A DNA stretch of 64,000 nucleotides from an uncultured Clostridia bacterium (lineage in GTDB: Bacteria; Bacillota; Clostridia; Oscillospirales; Acutalibacteraceae). Location of the stretch: positions 19,743 through 83,742 of the forward strand of contig CANRAU010000009.1 of the NCBI GenBank assembly GCA_947628665.1, read 5' to 3'. The position numbers and the translations under genes were made by a program. The notes beneath the pieces are model-generated. The model saw only the letters and a list, made by a program, of their open reading frames with translations. It was not told where the DNA came from and ran no database searches. Within the stretch, counting starts at the first letter, position 1. Each line of letters starts with the position of its first letter. Below, piece by piece: positions 50,645 through 62,000 of this stretch.

Positions 50645-51271
50645 CTATTGGGCGGTCTGCGTCTTTTCGGTCTCTGCGTTCAATACGCACCGAACGGTCA
50701 CTCTTGCGCGGCCGTTCCATGTGCAGGTGAAAAGGGTCAAATCCCAATCGCCGCTTTTCATTTCCTCGACCGCCGTGCCGGAAAGCGTTTCCATTTGCCG
50801 GATCGTATAGGAAAACACGTTGCCGTCCATGTCGGTGAATTGCACCGCGTCTCCGGCGGAAAGATTCTTTAACCGCCCGAAATGCGATGTGTAATTGTGT
50901 CCGCAAATCACCAAATCGTTCAGGTATGCCGAGCCGCAATACCGACAGGGCGCGGTTTTCATGCGCTTATAGTCCCAGCTGTCCATCACGGGAAGCTCCA
51001 AATCCAAAGACGGAATGTACAGCCTGCCGATATAGCGATACCCGTTGATCTCCGCCGTCGGCATTTCCCGATACGGGTCAAGCAGATAGGCGGGAACGCC
51101 GTCCGCGTTCAAAGCGCCGGAGGGGATCTCCTCCACCAGCCCCGCGACCTCGGCGTTCACCCGATAGTCATCCCAAATATTATAGCCGATCAGGGACACC
51201 GCCGCCAAAAGCAGGATGCTGCCCACGGCAATCAGCAAAAGCGCGATCCTTCGGTTACGCATCCGCATCAT
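50645..51271 (-). CDS. Sortase, non-class-C, last gene of the pilus operon
   Basis: 208 residues with an N-terminal membrane helix (IALLLIAVGSILLLAAVSLIG). The sortase barrel shows YIGRLYIPSLDLELPV, the catalytic His in DLVICGHNYTSHFGRL, and the catalytic Cys and Arg in LTLFTCTWNGRARVTVRC. It lacks the CTPYG motif of the pilus polymerases encoded upstream, so it may anchor finished pili to the wall. Three clustered ATGs are possible starts. It overlaps the upstream pilin gene by 17 bp. Subclass not certain. Confidence 0.88.
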   Translation of the reverse strand: MMRMRNRRIALLLIAVGSILLLAAVSLIGYNIWDDYRVNAEVAGLVEEIPSGALNADGVPAYLLDPYREMPTAEINGYRYIGRLYIPSLDLELPVMDSWDYKRMKTAPCRYCGSAYLNDLVICGHNYTSHFGRLKNLSAGDAVQFTDMDGNVFSYTIRQMETLSGTAVEEMKSGDWDLTLFTCTWNGRARVTVRCVLNAETEKTQTAQ

Positions 51272-52226
51272 GCCTCGGCTTCAAAAGCAGGAATATCCCG
51301 CTGAACAGCGCGATCGTGCCGAGCACGGCCAGCACGGGTACAGGCCACCACAAAAGCCCCGTTTGCGGCAGTTTTGTGTCGGACGAACCCGTCAGCGTTT
51401 GCGAATCCGTCGGCGTTTGCGAACCGGGAGGCGTTTGCGAAGGCGTATCGCTGCGCACGGTATTGGTCACGATGAAGGTGTCGCCCTGCTGCTGCATCTG
51501 CACGGTATAGTTCTGCGGAACGTCCTTTTCCGTCAGCTGCCAATCGTGATCGGCGTCCAGCTTTTCCCAGGTGTACGACCAGCCGTTGGCACTGTTTAAG
51601 GTCTGCTCCGCATAGACCTTGCCGTCGCAGAGCAGCTGCACCGTAATTTCGGACGGGCGCGCGGATTCGCTGCCCTTGTCGTTCCAGACTTTCAAAGCGC
51701 GGCGCACGATGGGTTCTTCCGGAATCAAAACGGCGTCATATTTCGGTTCGGTCGTCACTTGAAATTCGGACGTGCCGTCCGCTTTGGTAAACGGAACGGA
51801 GACGAGCGTAGACTGCGGCGAAATGCGCACTTTGTCTTTCTCCACGGGCGCGCCGACCACCATGTAAAGCCCTACCGTTAAATCCGAAAAGGTCACGCTG
51901 CCCGTTTCGTCCGTCTGCCCTGCGGCGATCGGCGCAAGCCCGTCGCGGGCGGCATAGGCCGCAAGCGTCGAAGCCAGCGTTTTCCACTCCGCGCTGTTTG
52001 GGTCTTCGGGCATGGTAACCGCATAATCGGAAAAAGGATAGGTTACGGTATACGCGCTTCCATCCCACACGGCCACCCTATAGATTTGAAACTGCGCCTG
52101 CGCGACCGGCTGATCCTCGTGGCGCAACAATACGGTGACAGAACCGTTTTCTGCGGCGAACGCCGGCAAAACGGCCGTCAGGCAAAGCAACGCCCCTATG
52201 AAGATGGACGCTAAGCGTTTTCTCAT
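51255..52226 (-). CDS. Anchor (basal) pilin with Cna_B domain and LPQTG signal
   Basis: 323 residues. Signal peptide MRKRLASIFIGALLCLTAVL...AFAA. An N-terminal SpaA-like prealbumin fold (VTVLLRHEDQPVAQAQFQIY, GSVTFSDLTVGLYMVVG) is followed by a Cna_B domain (RALKVWNDKGSESARPSEIT, VQLLCDGKVYAEQTL, WSYTWEKLDADHDWQLTEKD). Then come a Thr/Gln/Pro stalk, KLPQTG, a membrane helix and a short tail. It sits between the class C sortases and the last sortase, the usual place of the minor pilin that links the shaft to peptidoglycan. Confidence 0.9.
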   Translation of the reverse strand: MRKRLASIFIGALLCLTAVLPAFAAENGSVTVLLRHEDQPVAQAQFQIYRVAVWDGSAYTVTYPFSDYAVTMPEDPNSAEWKTLASTLAAYAARDGLAPIAAGQTDETGSVTFSDLTVGLYMVVGAPVEKDKVRISPQSTLVSVPFTKADGTSEFQVTTEPKYDAVLIPEEPIVRRALKVWNDKGSESARPSEITVQLLCDGKVYAEQTLNSANGWSYTWEKLDADHDWQLTEKDVPQNYTVQMQQQGDTFIVTNTVRSDTPSQTPPGSQTPTDSQTLTGSSDTKLPQTGLLWWPVPVLAVLGTIALFSGIFLLLKPRHDADA

Positions 52227-52238
52227 GTCATATCCCCC

Positions 52239-53138
52239 TTATGTGTGAGACAGATCCTCGGTTTTTTGTTTTGCTTTTTTCCTGCGGTGAACCATCACGG
52301 CAAGGACAACGATGCCTGCGCCAATCGCGGCAGGCAGGAAAAGGAACCAACGGTTCCATGTGGACATTAAGATTTTTTCAGCCGCAGAAGTGCTTTGCGC
52401 GTCGTTGGCGGGCGTTTCGATCCTGCGGGCGGTGACGACCAATCGGTGGGTGTTTACGCCGTAGGGTGTGCAGGTGATCAGCGTACACAGCTCCTGCCCT
52501 TCCTCGATTTGCATATCAGCAAGCTCTTCCGGGCTTGTGCGGTATATATTTTCCACTCGATACGTCAGCGTTTGATCGAGGACGTGCAGCGTGAACGTGT
52601 CCCCGACTCCCAATTTGTCCAAATCGGTGAAGAGCCGCGCGGACGGCAGACCGCTGTGTCCCGTAAGCACCGTGTGTACGCTTTTCCCCGGCACAGGCAG
52701 GCTGGACGCCTCCAAATGCCCCACTGCGATCTGCAAAACGCTTTCGGCCGTCCCGTGGTAGACGCCGAGAAAGATGTCGGATTTTTCGATTTCAATATAA
52801 CCGATCAAGCCTGTTCCCGTAACGTCCAAAAGGCTCTCGTATTCTTCCCGCTGCGCTGCGGTAAGCTCGCCGATATACGGCATGTGCCGCGCGAGATTTT
52901 CATTGTAGGCCTGTACTTCGGCCAGCATCCGTTGGCATTCGCTTTCGCCAAGCGACTCCACCTGTTGCTGATAATCGTGGATCGCCCGTTCGTTGCGCAC
53001 ATTGTTGTACATGTTAACAAGCGTCGGGTAGAGGATCAGCCCCAAGCCTATCAGCATCAGCGCGCTTACAAGGATCTTGGGAAGCAGGCGAGACGATTTT
53101 TTTGCTTTTTCTTTTGCTTTTGTTTTTTCCTGTTTCAT
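52239..53138 (-). CDS. Class C sortase (pilus polymerase), second copy
   Basis: 299 residues with two membrane helices. The extracellular transpeptidase shows GYIEIEKSDIFLGVYHGTAE, His in HTVLTGHSGLPSARLFTDLD, and Cys/Arg in LCTLITCTPYGVNTHRLVVT. The TCTPYGVNTHRL motif and C-terminal helix (RWFLFLPAAIGAGIVVLAVM) identify class C. It is 6 bp after the first class C sortase, with which it shares perhaps half of its residues by eye. Two polymerases often divide work between shaft growth and tip or base addition. Confidence 0.94.
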   Translation of the reverse strand: MKQEKTKAKEKAKKSSRLLPKILVSALMLIGLGLILYPTLVNMYNNVRNERAIHDYQQQVESLGESECQRMLAEVQAYNENLARHMPYIGELTAAQREEYESLLDVTGTGLIGYIEIEKSDIFLGVYHGTAESVLQIAVGHLEASSLPVPGKSVHTVLTGHSGLPSARLFTDLDKLGVGDTFTLHVLDQTLTYRVENIYRTSPEELADMQIEEGQELCTLITCTPYGVNTHRLVVTARRIETPANDAQSTSAAEKILMSTWNRWFLFLPAAIGAGIVVLAVMVHRRKKAKQKTEDLSHT

Positions 53139-53144
53139 AGCCGT

Positions 53145-54014
53145 TTATTTGCGCCGCCCGGTGCGTTTGACAGCCAAAAGGATCGAGAGGATCGCCGCAA
53201 GCGCAAGAACGATCACCGCCGCCCACAAGGTCATGGGGAGCTTCAGGGAAACGGTGTCTGCCGCTTTTCTGCTGTTTGCAAGCCCCGTCTGCGGCGTTTC
53301 GGTGCGCACGCCGCGCACCAAAAGCCTGTGCGTGTTGATCCCGTACGGGGTGCAGGTCATCAGCGTGCAGAGATCCGCTTCGGGATCGACCTCCTGCTTT
53401 TCGGCTTCCTCCGGCAAAACGACCATTACCGATTCCACCCGATAGGTCAGCTCCTCGCCGAGGACGTGCAGCGTGAAAGTATCGCCCGTCTCCAGTTGGT
53501 CAATGTTGCTGAACAGCTTGGAGGAAGGCAGGCCGCTGTGTCCCGAAAGGAACGTGTGCGTGCCTTTGCCGCCCACGGGCAGGGAAGAACCCGCCAGATG
53601 CCCGATCCCGCTCTGCAATACGGCTTCGTCCGTGCCGTGATAGACAGGCAGATAGATGTTGAGCTTTTCGATCTCCACATAGCCCATCATCCCCGTGCCG
53701 GACGGGTCGAGCAGGGATGTGTAACGCTTCGCCTGCTCTGCATTCAGCGTTCCAAAGCGCCGACTGTTTTGCACGAGCTCGCCGTTCCACGCGCGCGCGT
53801 CTTTCAGCATGTTCTGCACGGTCGTATCGTCTAACTTCTGAACGTTTTGTTGATAAGCGTCTATATCCTTTTTGTAATCCAGCGAATGGACGTAATTCGA
53901 GACAGTCGGATACAGCAGCAGGGAAAGTCCTATCAGGATCACGAGCGTGACGATCACGGCGGAAACGACCGTGTGGCTTTTCCGCTTCGTTCTGGTTTTC
54001 GTCTCTTGCTCCAT
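53145..54014 (-). CDS. Class C sortase (pilus polymerase), first copy
   Basis: 289 residues: N-terminal helix (VVSAVIVTLVILIGLSLLLY), the transpeptidase domain with GYVEIEKLNIYLPVYHGTDE, His in HTFLSGHSGLPSSKLFSNID, Cys/Arg in LCTLMTCTPYGINTHRLLVR, and a C-terminal helix with a basic end. It is encoded right after the backbone pilin, the common position of the shaft polymerase. The start ATG is preceded by GGGAGAG. Confidence 0.94.
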   Translation of the reverse strand: MEQETKTRTKRKSHTVVSAVIVTLVILIGLSLLLYPTVSNYVHSLDYKKDIDAYQQNVQKLDDTTVQNMLKDARAWNGELVQNSRRFGTLNAEQAKRYTSLLDPSGTGMMGYVEIEKLNIYLPVYHGTDEAVLQSGIGHLAGSSLPVGGKGTHTFLSGHSGLPSSKLFSNIDQLETGDTFTLHVLGEELTYRVESVMVVLPEEAEKQEVDPEADLCTLMTCTPYGINTHRLLVRGVRTETPQTGLANSRKAADTVSLKLPMTLWAAVIVLALAAILSILLAVKRTGRRK

Positions 54015-54094
54015 AAGGCTCTCCCTGCCGCCGTATCCGAGGCAGCATGAAAAACTGCCCCGGATACAAACGGTCTTAACGGTTCATTTCAAAT

Positions 54095-56005
54095 TTACGC
54101 GTTTTCCTGCCGACCGCGTTTCTTCGCGATGATCACCAGGTAAAGAACCGCGCCCGCGATCATAGCGCCGCCGACGACATAGAAGATCAAAGTCCCGATG
54201 CCGCCCGTAAAGGGTAAGGACGCCGCTTTCGTGTTGACAAGCTCCTGCCCGATCAGCCCGCTGTTGTACGTACCCGTATTGGTGGTTCCGTTGTAGGTCG
54301 TAACCGCATCGCCGTTCGCCTGATAGGTAAACTCGGAAAGCGCGGATTCGAGGATCGTCGCATTCACTTTCAGTTCAAAATCTTTCATGGTGTTATATCC
54401 CGCGGGTGTGATGATCTCGGAGAGGGTGTATGTATCCGCGTCAAGACCGACCACGTCGGGTATTTCGCCGAGGGTACCGGGTTCCGAAGAAGAGGTAAGG
54501 AGATAGTCTTTCAAAGCGTCAACTGCATCCTGCAAGTTCTTGCCCGCCTTGCCTTCGGTCATGTCTTTCTGATCCTCATAGGAGGCTTTGTCCCATTTTT
54601 CCTTGGCTTCGGTATACTTGGCTGTCAGAGCCTCGACCGTTGCCTTTTCTACCCAGCCGTCAAAAACACGCTTGTTGTCTACATCTTTGAATTTGGCGTA
54701 AGAACTGCCATCGGCGTTTTTCAGCACGAAGCCCGCGCCTCCCAGGCCGTTGGAGGATTCATCGACCTTTTTCAGGTCAAAGCCGAACGTGTAGACCTTA
54801 ACGGCGTCGGATGCGGATTTTGCGGTGCTCGCGGGATGGTTGAGGTCGTTTGCATATTCAAGAACCACCGCGTTTTGGTTGCCGGTGCTGCCGAGCGTGG
54901 CTTTCTCGTTCAACGCCGCTTTGTAGGTAACGGTGATTTTGGTATCGGCGGTGATGTCGCTAAAGCCGAGCGTTTTCAGATCGTTGATCACGACTTCAAA
55001 ACGGCAGCCGTCATCGAGGTTGGTCGCCGCATCGGCCTGCTTTTTGACGGTATACTGACCGTCTGTGAGGGTATGGTCGCCGACTTTTACCTCAAGCGCC
55101 GCCTTGGATTCGTCAAACGTCATCCCGTCGCCCATCGTATCATGGAACGTATAGGCGTAGCTGTGGAAATCTCCATAGTTTTTGGGAAGCGTCCCCTCGA
55201 GAACAAAGGTGACCAATTCGCCGATGTCGGCGGTGGCGGCTTTGTTGGCATTTACCGCATTGATCCATTTGGTAACCGAAGGCGCGGAGGCTTTCAGGTC
55301 AATTTCCTGATCGCCCAATACCGCCAAAATGTACTCGGAGATCGCATCTTTGGAAGTGTGCATATGCTCTGAGTCGCTGGTTTCCGCAATCAGATAATAG
55401 CCGGCTTCCGTTACCGTGATGTTGGAGACGTCGTCTTTCGGAGCGGCCGCGTTCACTGCGGTCGAGGCCGTACCCTTGGTCGTATCCAAATAGCCGTCGC
55501 TCGAGCCGGTGCCGGCCTTGCCGTCCACAATAAACTCGGAGAATCTCTCCAAGAAGTCGTTGCTGCGGCCAACCAGCAGCCGCGCGAGTTCTTCGGCTGC
55601 GTTCGCCTCGGAAGCGTCGGGCAGATCCGCAAACACATTTGCTTCCGCCTCAAAGAATTCGGGGAACTTTTCGCCGTCGGTGGCATAGTTCAAGTTCTTG
55701 AGCGCTGTCACCAAATCGTCGCTCTTGATGCCGGAGCCCCATTGGATGTCGGCCAAAACGTAGTTGTTCCAGTTTTCGGCGTTCCACTGTTTGTCTTTCG
55801 GCGGCTCAGTATCTTTGTGCGGCGTACCTTTAAACAGCTGGTAAGCCTTAAATTGGCCGTTATACATTTTCGGCAATCCTTGGTTGTTTTTGATCGTGAT
55901 GGTCAGGTTTCCGGCCGCCAGCGTCGGTACCATTGCTGAAAGCACCAGTAACAATGCCAACGCGAGGCTCAGCAGCCGTGAAAAGTTTTGCTTGGATGTT
56001 TTCAT
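54095..56005 (-). CDS. Backbone (major) pilin with LPFTG signal
   Basis: 636 residues from the ATG at 56005, which has AAGAGGTG upstream. Signal peptide MKTSKQNFSRLLSLALALLL...LAAG. Several Ig-like domains follow: VTKWINAVNANKAATADIGE (candidate pilin lysine region), ITVTYKAALNEKATLGSTGN, and a SpaA-type domain FDLKKVDESSNGLGGAGFVL with the isopeptide Glu region YTLSEIITPAGYNTM. The C-terminus is SLPFTGG, a helix and KKRGRQENA. Length, domains and place next to the class C sortases identify the polymerising shaft subunit. Confidence 0.92.
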   Translation of the reverse strand: MKTSKQNFSRLLSLALALLLVLSAMVPTLAAGNLTITIKNNQGLPKMYNGQFKAYQLFKGTPHKDTEPPKDKQWNAENWNNYVLADIQWGSGIKSDDLVTALKNLNYATDGEKFPEFFEAEANVFADLPDASEANAAEELARLLVGRSNDFLERFSEFIVDGKAGTGSSDGYLDTTKGTASTAVNAAAPKDDVSNITVTEAGYYLIAETSDSEHMHTSKDAISEYILAVLGDQEIDLKASAPSVTKWINAVNANKAATADIGELVTFVLEGTLPKNYGDFHSYAYTFHDTMGDGMTFDESKAALEVKVGDHTLTDGQYTVKKQADAATNLDDGCRFEVVINDLKTLGFSDITADTKITVTYKAALNEKATLGSTGNQNAVVLEYANDLNHPASTAKSASDAVKVYTFGFDLKKVDESSNGLGGAGFVLKNADGSSYAKFKDVDNKRVFDGWVEKATVEALTAKYTEAKEKWDKASYEDQKDMTEGKAGKNLQDAVDALKDYLLTSSSEPGTLGEIPDVVGLDADTYTLSEIITPAGYNTMKDFELKVNATILESALSEFTYQANGDAVTTYNGTTNTGTYNSGLIGQELVNTKAASLPFTGGIGTLIFYVVGGAMIAGAVLYLVIIAKKRGRQENA

Positions 56006-56076
56006 GGTTGTAATCACCTCTTAAAAAATTTTTGCTTTTTGCCTTTTTTTATATTTCCAAAAGGAGGATGCAAGGT

Positions 56077-59000
56077 TCACATAGATCGTTGCCTCCTTCT
56101 ACGGATACAGTAGTATGTGCAGGGCGGAACGGTCAGCAGCGCTATGCCGAGTACGGTCCACAGCAGCCAACCGAGACCTCCTGTAAACGGAACGTAAAAC
56201 GCGCGGCCGTTCACAAAGTGGAGGTAAATTTCGCTGTGATCGTGGTCAAGCGTTCCGCTTACCGCGCGGTGTCTTGCGTCGAAGCCGTCGCCGCTTGTGC
56301 TTGCCGCGATCTGCGCGCCCGTTTTGTCGAGTACCTCCTGCAGATGATAGCCGTCCGTCTTTTCCTCCGTCACGGTATAGTCCGTCCCGTAGGGAACATT
56401 CTCAAGGACGAGCTTTTGCTCGTGACAAAGGGCGAAGCTGCCGACGAGCGTACCGCCGTCTTCCGTGCGCCATTCGATCTCCACGGGGCTGCCGCCGCCG
56501 TCCGTCGCTTTCAGGGCTTCCGACGACAAAACCATGCCTTCGGAATTCGTCAGCCTGATTTGGAAGTTGAAGCTGTCGGTCAGGCACGGCGTGTCATTTT
56601 GAATGGTCTTTTCCACCGTGATCGAACCGATCCGGGTGTCGTTGTTGACAAAGGGAACGATCACTTCCGTGCCGTCGAGTTCGATGTCGTCCCCGCGCAC
56701 GCCGTCGGTCAAATATGCATAGGTAGCGCCGAAGCTGACCTTGCCCTCCAAATGGCTCTCGGTATTGTAGCTGTTGGTCGTGACGGTCAGCAGGATGTCC
56801 GGCTGGATACAGGCAAGATCCTCCGCGTCAAAGGACGAGGTGTCCTCGCGAATGGTGAATTGATACTGCATTTTCTTCGCGCCGACATTGCCGACGTGCA
56901 GTTCGCCGAGCGGAAGCGTGCGTTTTGTCCAGCCTTCCGCCGTTGTTTCCGAAGAAGCGGTATTGTCGATCGTAAACGTATATTTTCCGTCGCCGTCCGC
57001 ATGCCAGTCGGCCGGAAGCGTAAGCGTGCCGTCGGCAATGGCCGCTTTGGCAGCGGCGTCCGGCTCTATGGTAAAGGTAAAGCGTTCGGTCGTCCACAGG
57101 CGTCCCGTCAGTTCCTTGGTCAGCGACAGCGGGAAAGCGCCGCTTTCGTTATAGCTGTTGATAAAGTTCAACGTCACGTTGCCGCTGTTGTTTTCAAAGA
57201 ACGACCCTGCGCCGCCGGAATCGTATTTGTCGGGATCGGCCGAAACCGCCAGCGACAGCTTGCCCTCGTTGCTTGTGGCGACGACCGTGATCTCCGTATG
57301 GCCGAGCTTCGGATCCATGCCGCCCGAGCCGAGACCCTTTCCGCCCATTTCCGTGACGGTGAATTTGTAAGTCCCCGGGCTCTCAAACGTGACGGTCGGC
57401 AGGAAAGCGGTATATCGCTCGCCCATTTTGCCCTCGGTGGGACTGATCGCCACCGAGCCGTCGCCGTCGATTTTCGGCTTGTGCGCGTCGCCCGAACCGG
57501 GCCAGGAGGTCGGCGTGACGGTAAAGGTAAACGCCTCGTCTGCCAGCCAATCGCGCCCTTGCAGTGTTTTGGTCACGGTCGGCGTCCACTCGGTGGCTTC
57601 GGAATAGACGTTTTCAAATTTCATGGCGTGCGTGCCGGCGTGCGACTCATGCTTCACAATGAAGGTCACACCCTGGTTGGTTTGGAAGTCGTTAAAGGTC
57701 GATTCGTTGATCTCTGTTTCCCTGCCGTCTATGTAAACGAAATAGCTTCCGTCCCTGACGGTCACCTCGCGGATCTCGCCTTTATTGTTGACATAGTACT
57801 GGGAATAGGACGTGGTCGCGCCGGAGGAAGGATCGGGCTTTATGTCTGCGAAGATCGCCTCGGGATTCGTCCAGTCGGCGAAGCTCGTCACGACCCGCTG
57901 ATCGGTTTCGCAGGTGGCCTGCGGCGAAAGATGCTCGTCGATCGCCTCGGGCGCCGCCTTGTAGAGCCGAAGATCCATCTCGTCGATGATGCCGTCGGTC
58001 ACATCCTTGTTCGGGTCGTTGGGATCGGCTTCTACGCCGTCCGTAAGCGAGTTCTTGAGGATGATGACCATGGTGTATTTGGTTTTGTCGTATGTGATAC
58101 CGCCCACGCCGCTGTCGATTTCGTCAATGACCAGCTTGTAGACAATATCCTGCGTGCGGGATATCACGGGGTAAAACCGGGTGCTTGTCGTAAGCTCCGC
58201 GTCTTCCACGAAGTAGTTGCCCGCGCCGCCGGAAAGCTTATAATATTCGGCCATCGCCTCCGTGACGGACAGGACGACATTCTTTTCGCCTTCCTCTGGC
58301 GGCACAGGGTCGCCCTTTTTGTACCCGGTCGGCGCATCGTCGGTGGAGAAGATCCACTCGACGGGGAACGCGAGGTCTTTAAAGTCCATCTCCTCGAAAT
58401 GGAACGTATGCCCCTCGTCGACCTCTTTGGAGGGGTACGAAGGATCCACACTGTACCCGTTCGTCACATTGGTCTGGTTGAATACGATATGTTTGATCTC
58501 GGCGTAATTGTCGGTATTACCGTGCAGACCGCCGATGTAGATGTTGCCCTTTTCCAGCGCCTGCTGTGTCACCTCGTCATAGCCCGAGATCTCGACCGTG
58601 AAGCGATCCGTGTCGAGCCAGCCTTCTTTATACCCCTCGCCCTTGTTTATGATGTCGCCGTTTTCGTCCAAACGGCCGGTAAAGCTCTTTTCGATCGAGT
58701 AGCTCGTTTTCTGCGCGACGGGCTGTACAAAGTAGGTGTTGGTAAAGGTCGGCGCCACGCCCGCCCAGCTTCTGCGGCCGCTGTAGTCCGTCGGGTAAAC
58801 GGGGTTTTGCGCCTCGGCGTCTTTTGGATCCTGATAGTACATGCCGCGAACGTCCGCGTGCAGATAGGAGTTTTTCGTCGTCAGCGTCGCGCTGCTGTCC
58901 GTGTCGGGATTCGGCCTTCTGGTCACGTCCACGACCAGCGTAAACACGCGGTTGGTGCTGCGCATCGTGCTGTCGGTGGCGTCCGGATTCTCGCGCACGG

Positions 59001-62000
59001 TAAACGTGTACGTTCCCGCGGCGGGGAAGAAATGTGTATCGGGCGCGGGCGTCGCGTCGCCCGTGGTGGAGGTGTTCAGCATCGCGTCGTCGGGTTCTGT
59101 CTTGTTGTACCCGCCATCCTCCAATTCAATCGGGTCGTCGTTGACGATCAGCGAAACCGACTGCCGGGTATCCGGGAGCGACTCCTCCATATCGGGTTGG
59201 CCGTTGACCGAAATGATATTTTTCGCCTCGGGGCTGTTGTAGTTTACGGTGACGTCATCGACGCCTCCCGCACGGTTGATCGCCTCGATAAAAGCCTGCA
59301 TTTTCGCATAGAAAGCTACGCCGCTGTCTGTTCCTTTTTGAATCTCAAACTCTTTTTCGTCGATCTCGATGGCGCCGGGGTAATTGTAGGTATCGGCGGC
59401 AAAGGAAAGCAGCGTGTTCTCTTTCCAAAAAGCAAGGTCAAAGGTGAATTTGTCATGGCCGTTCCACGCGCGGCCGTTGATCCGCTTGCGGATGGCCATA
59501 TCGCCGTTTGCGGGGATGTTCGCGATATTCGCCAGCACATAACCGTCCGAACCGAAAACAAGGTTTTGGGTTTGATAAAGCTCCCAAACGGCGTCGTCGG
59601 TCATGTCAGCCGGACGATCCTTGTGGTATTCGGCGCATCCGTCCGGATGGATGATATACAGCGCCTCCATCACGCGGTAGCCTGCGGGGGCGAACACCTC
59701 GCGCAGGATGTAGTGCTTGTCGGGATCCAGTCCCGCGAAAGCCACACGGCCGTTGCCTCTGGTCGTCGCGCTGCCCACCTGGTGCGCGTCGAGCCATGCC
59801 ATGGCGTCACTGTCCCCCTTGTCGATGCGCGTCTGCACATCACTCAAGGTGAGAGACCCTTTCTCTTTGCCGACGCCGCTGCCGTCGCCGTCCAAATCGC
59901 TGTAAAGGCGGAACGTCGCGCCGGAAAGATAGTTGCCATCCTCGACCGCGCCGGTGTATTTCTGAATTTCGATCACGCCCGGGTCTTCGGCGTTGGTGAT
60001 ATTGATGGTGATTTCGGCGCTGCCCGTGTTGCGATCCAGCACGGCGTTGAACGGCGCCGCCGTTTCGCCCGCTGCGGGCTTAGAGCCTGCGGGCAAAGCA
60101 GACTTCCACCCGGTTATGTAGGACAGATCCTTCCAGTCCGACACGCCGTCGCGGTTCAGATCCTCAAAATCGAGTTGGTTGCGAACGCCGTCCCCGTTGG
60201 TGTCGGGCAAATCCACATAGAAATTGTCGCCGACAAAGTTTTGGTAATTGCCGGTCGTAGCGTCGTATTGGAACGTATGCTTAAACAGCTTCGTGCCGAA
60301 AATATAATATTCGGCCGCGACATACCAGTCCTTGACGGCCTGCCCCCCGACTTCCTCGAAAAGCAGTTCATACGAATGGGTCAGCTTGTCGATCTTCGCC
60401 AGCGGCCGCTCGTCGTAGACGTGGGACGTGTTGTCGGTGGTGGTGTAGCACAGCTCAAACACCGGGGTCGCTTCGATCGCGTCCGTCGAAGAAGCGCTGA
60501 GATCCCAGGTCTTTTGCAGCGTCAGCTTGGTGTACGGCCGGTAATAGTACCCCACGTCCACCGCCGTGACGGTGCCGTTGTCCTCGCCCACAATATTGCT
60601 GTTCGGGTTTATGGTGGAGGTGTCGTTGATCGTCAGCTTCTGCACCTCGACGCCGAGGCCGGCGGTGTCATAGGCGTACAGGCAGTAACCGCCGTATTGA
60701 TAGGTGTTCGACGTGGGCGGCACCGGCTTCGTTTGACCCGAAGTGAGGCAATAACTGCTGTTGGGTCGGACGACCTCATAGACAAACGTATCGCCGTTCT
60801 TATACGGAACATTGGTAAAGAAATATCGTCCTGCGGTCACGCCCTGCTTATAAAGCTCGTAGATCTCCCCCGTGAGATCGCCGACGGTATATGCCGTCAG
60901 CACCGTGCGCGACGCGCCGATTTTGTCCTGCGAATTGACCTTACTCGAATCTGTGGTCAGCTTGTAATAGGTCTTTGCGGGGTCGCGCGAGGTATCCGTC
61001 GTCCTTTTATAAAGGTTCAGGGTGACGTCGGAGAGAAGCGAGTCGCCGCCCGCCATCGAGTCGTAGAGGCCGTTTTTGTCATTGTCGTAGAAGACCTGCC
61101 CCGTCAAATTGAACGCCTGACCGTCCGCGATGGTGATGATCTGCGAGGTCGCTTCCATTTTCGCGGGTTCGGCGGGAATAAACGTCCAGAAATCGGAAAT
61201 GCCGTAGTCGTAGGTGTTGTTGCCGCCCGTAGAAATATCCACGGGGTGCTTTGCGCTGTCGAGGTAATCGATCATCGCCTGCTGGTCGGCAAAGCTTGAT
61301 TTGAAACCGCCGCCCGTATTGTAATATTCGATTTTATTGGTAACGTGGCTGTGGTCGCCGATGCGGACAAATTCTTTGGACGCGTCTTTTTTGGTCGTAA
61401 CGCCGTTGACATATGCTTCCGACGCGGCACGAACGTTGTACTCGCCGCCGGTATTTTGAATCATGTTGTTATAGCGGTAATATTCTCCGCCGTCGCCGTC
61501 ATTCACGACCAATGTCGGATTTGCCTGCCGCAGGGGCGTGTCGCCGTTGGCGGCCCGCACGTCGGCCTCGGTCAGCTTCGCGCTGCGGCCGACGCGTTCG
61601 CCGTAATAAATGGCGCTGTCGTCGTAATAGATGATGCTTTTGGTCGCATCCAGAATATTGCCGGCCTCATCCACCTTGTTGCCGTCGCGGTCGTAGATGG
61701 GACTTACTCTCGTGAACGTGAAGCCGCCCGTGGCGCTTTCCACATCGTGAACGGGGAAGTGGATCTCGCCCGCCTTGGTGGTCAGCGTCAGGATGTCCGA
61801 AATATTGTAATCGCCCGCCGGAATGACCTCACCGTTGCCGTCCTTGCCGTCCCAGTAAAAATAGTTGATGGAATAGGGCGTTACGGGTCCCGATATGGTG
61901 ACGGGCGCGTAAGTGTGCCCCGAGCCGTCTCCTTTTTTGACCGGATTCCCGTCGGCATCCGTCAGCTGTTCAAAGTCCAGCACCAGCGTCGCGGTGGTCG

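Noticed and set aside
56032-61299. 1755-codon open frame on the plus strand antisense to the pilus adhesin gene
   Set aside because: The translation is Arg/His/Val-rich without domains, signal or ribosome binding site. The frame is kept open by the strong GC bias of the real gene's codon positions, and the minus-strand product has clear surface-protein domains.
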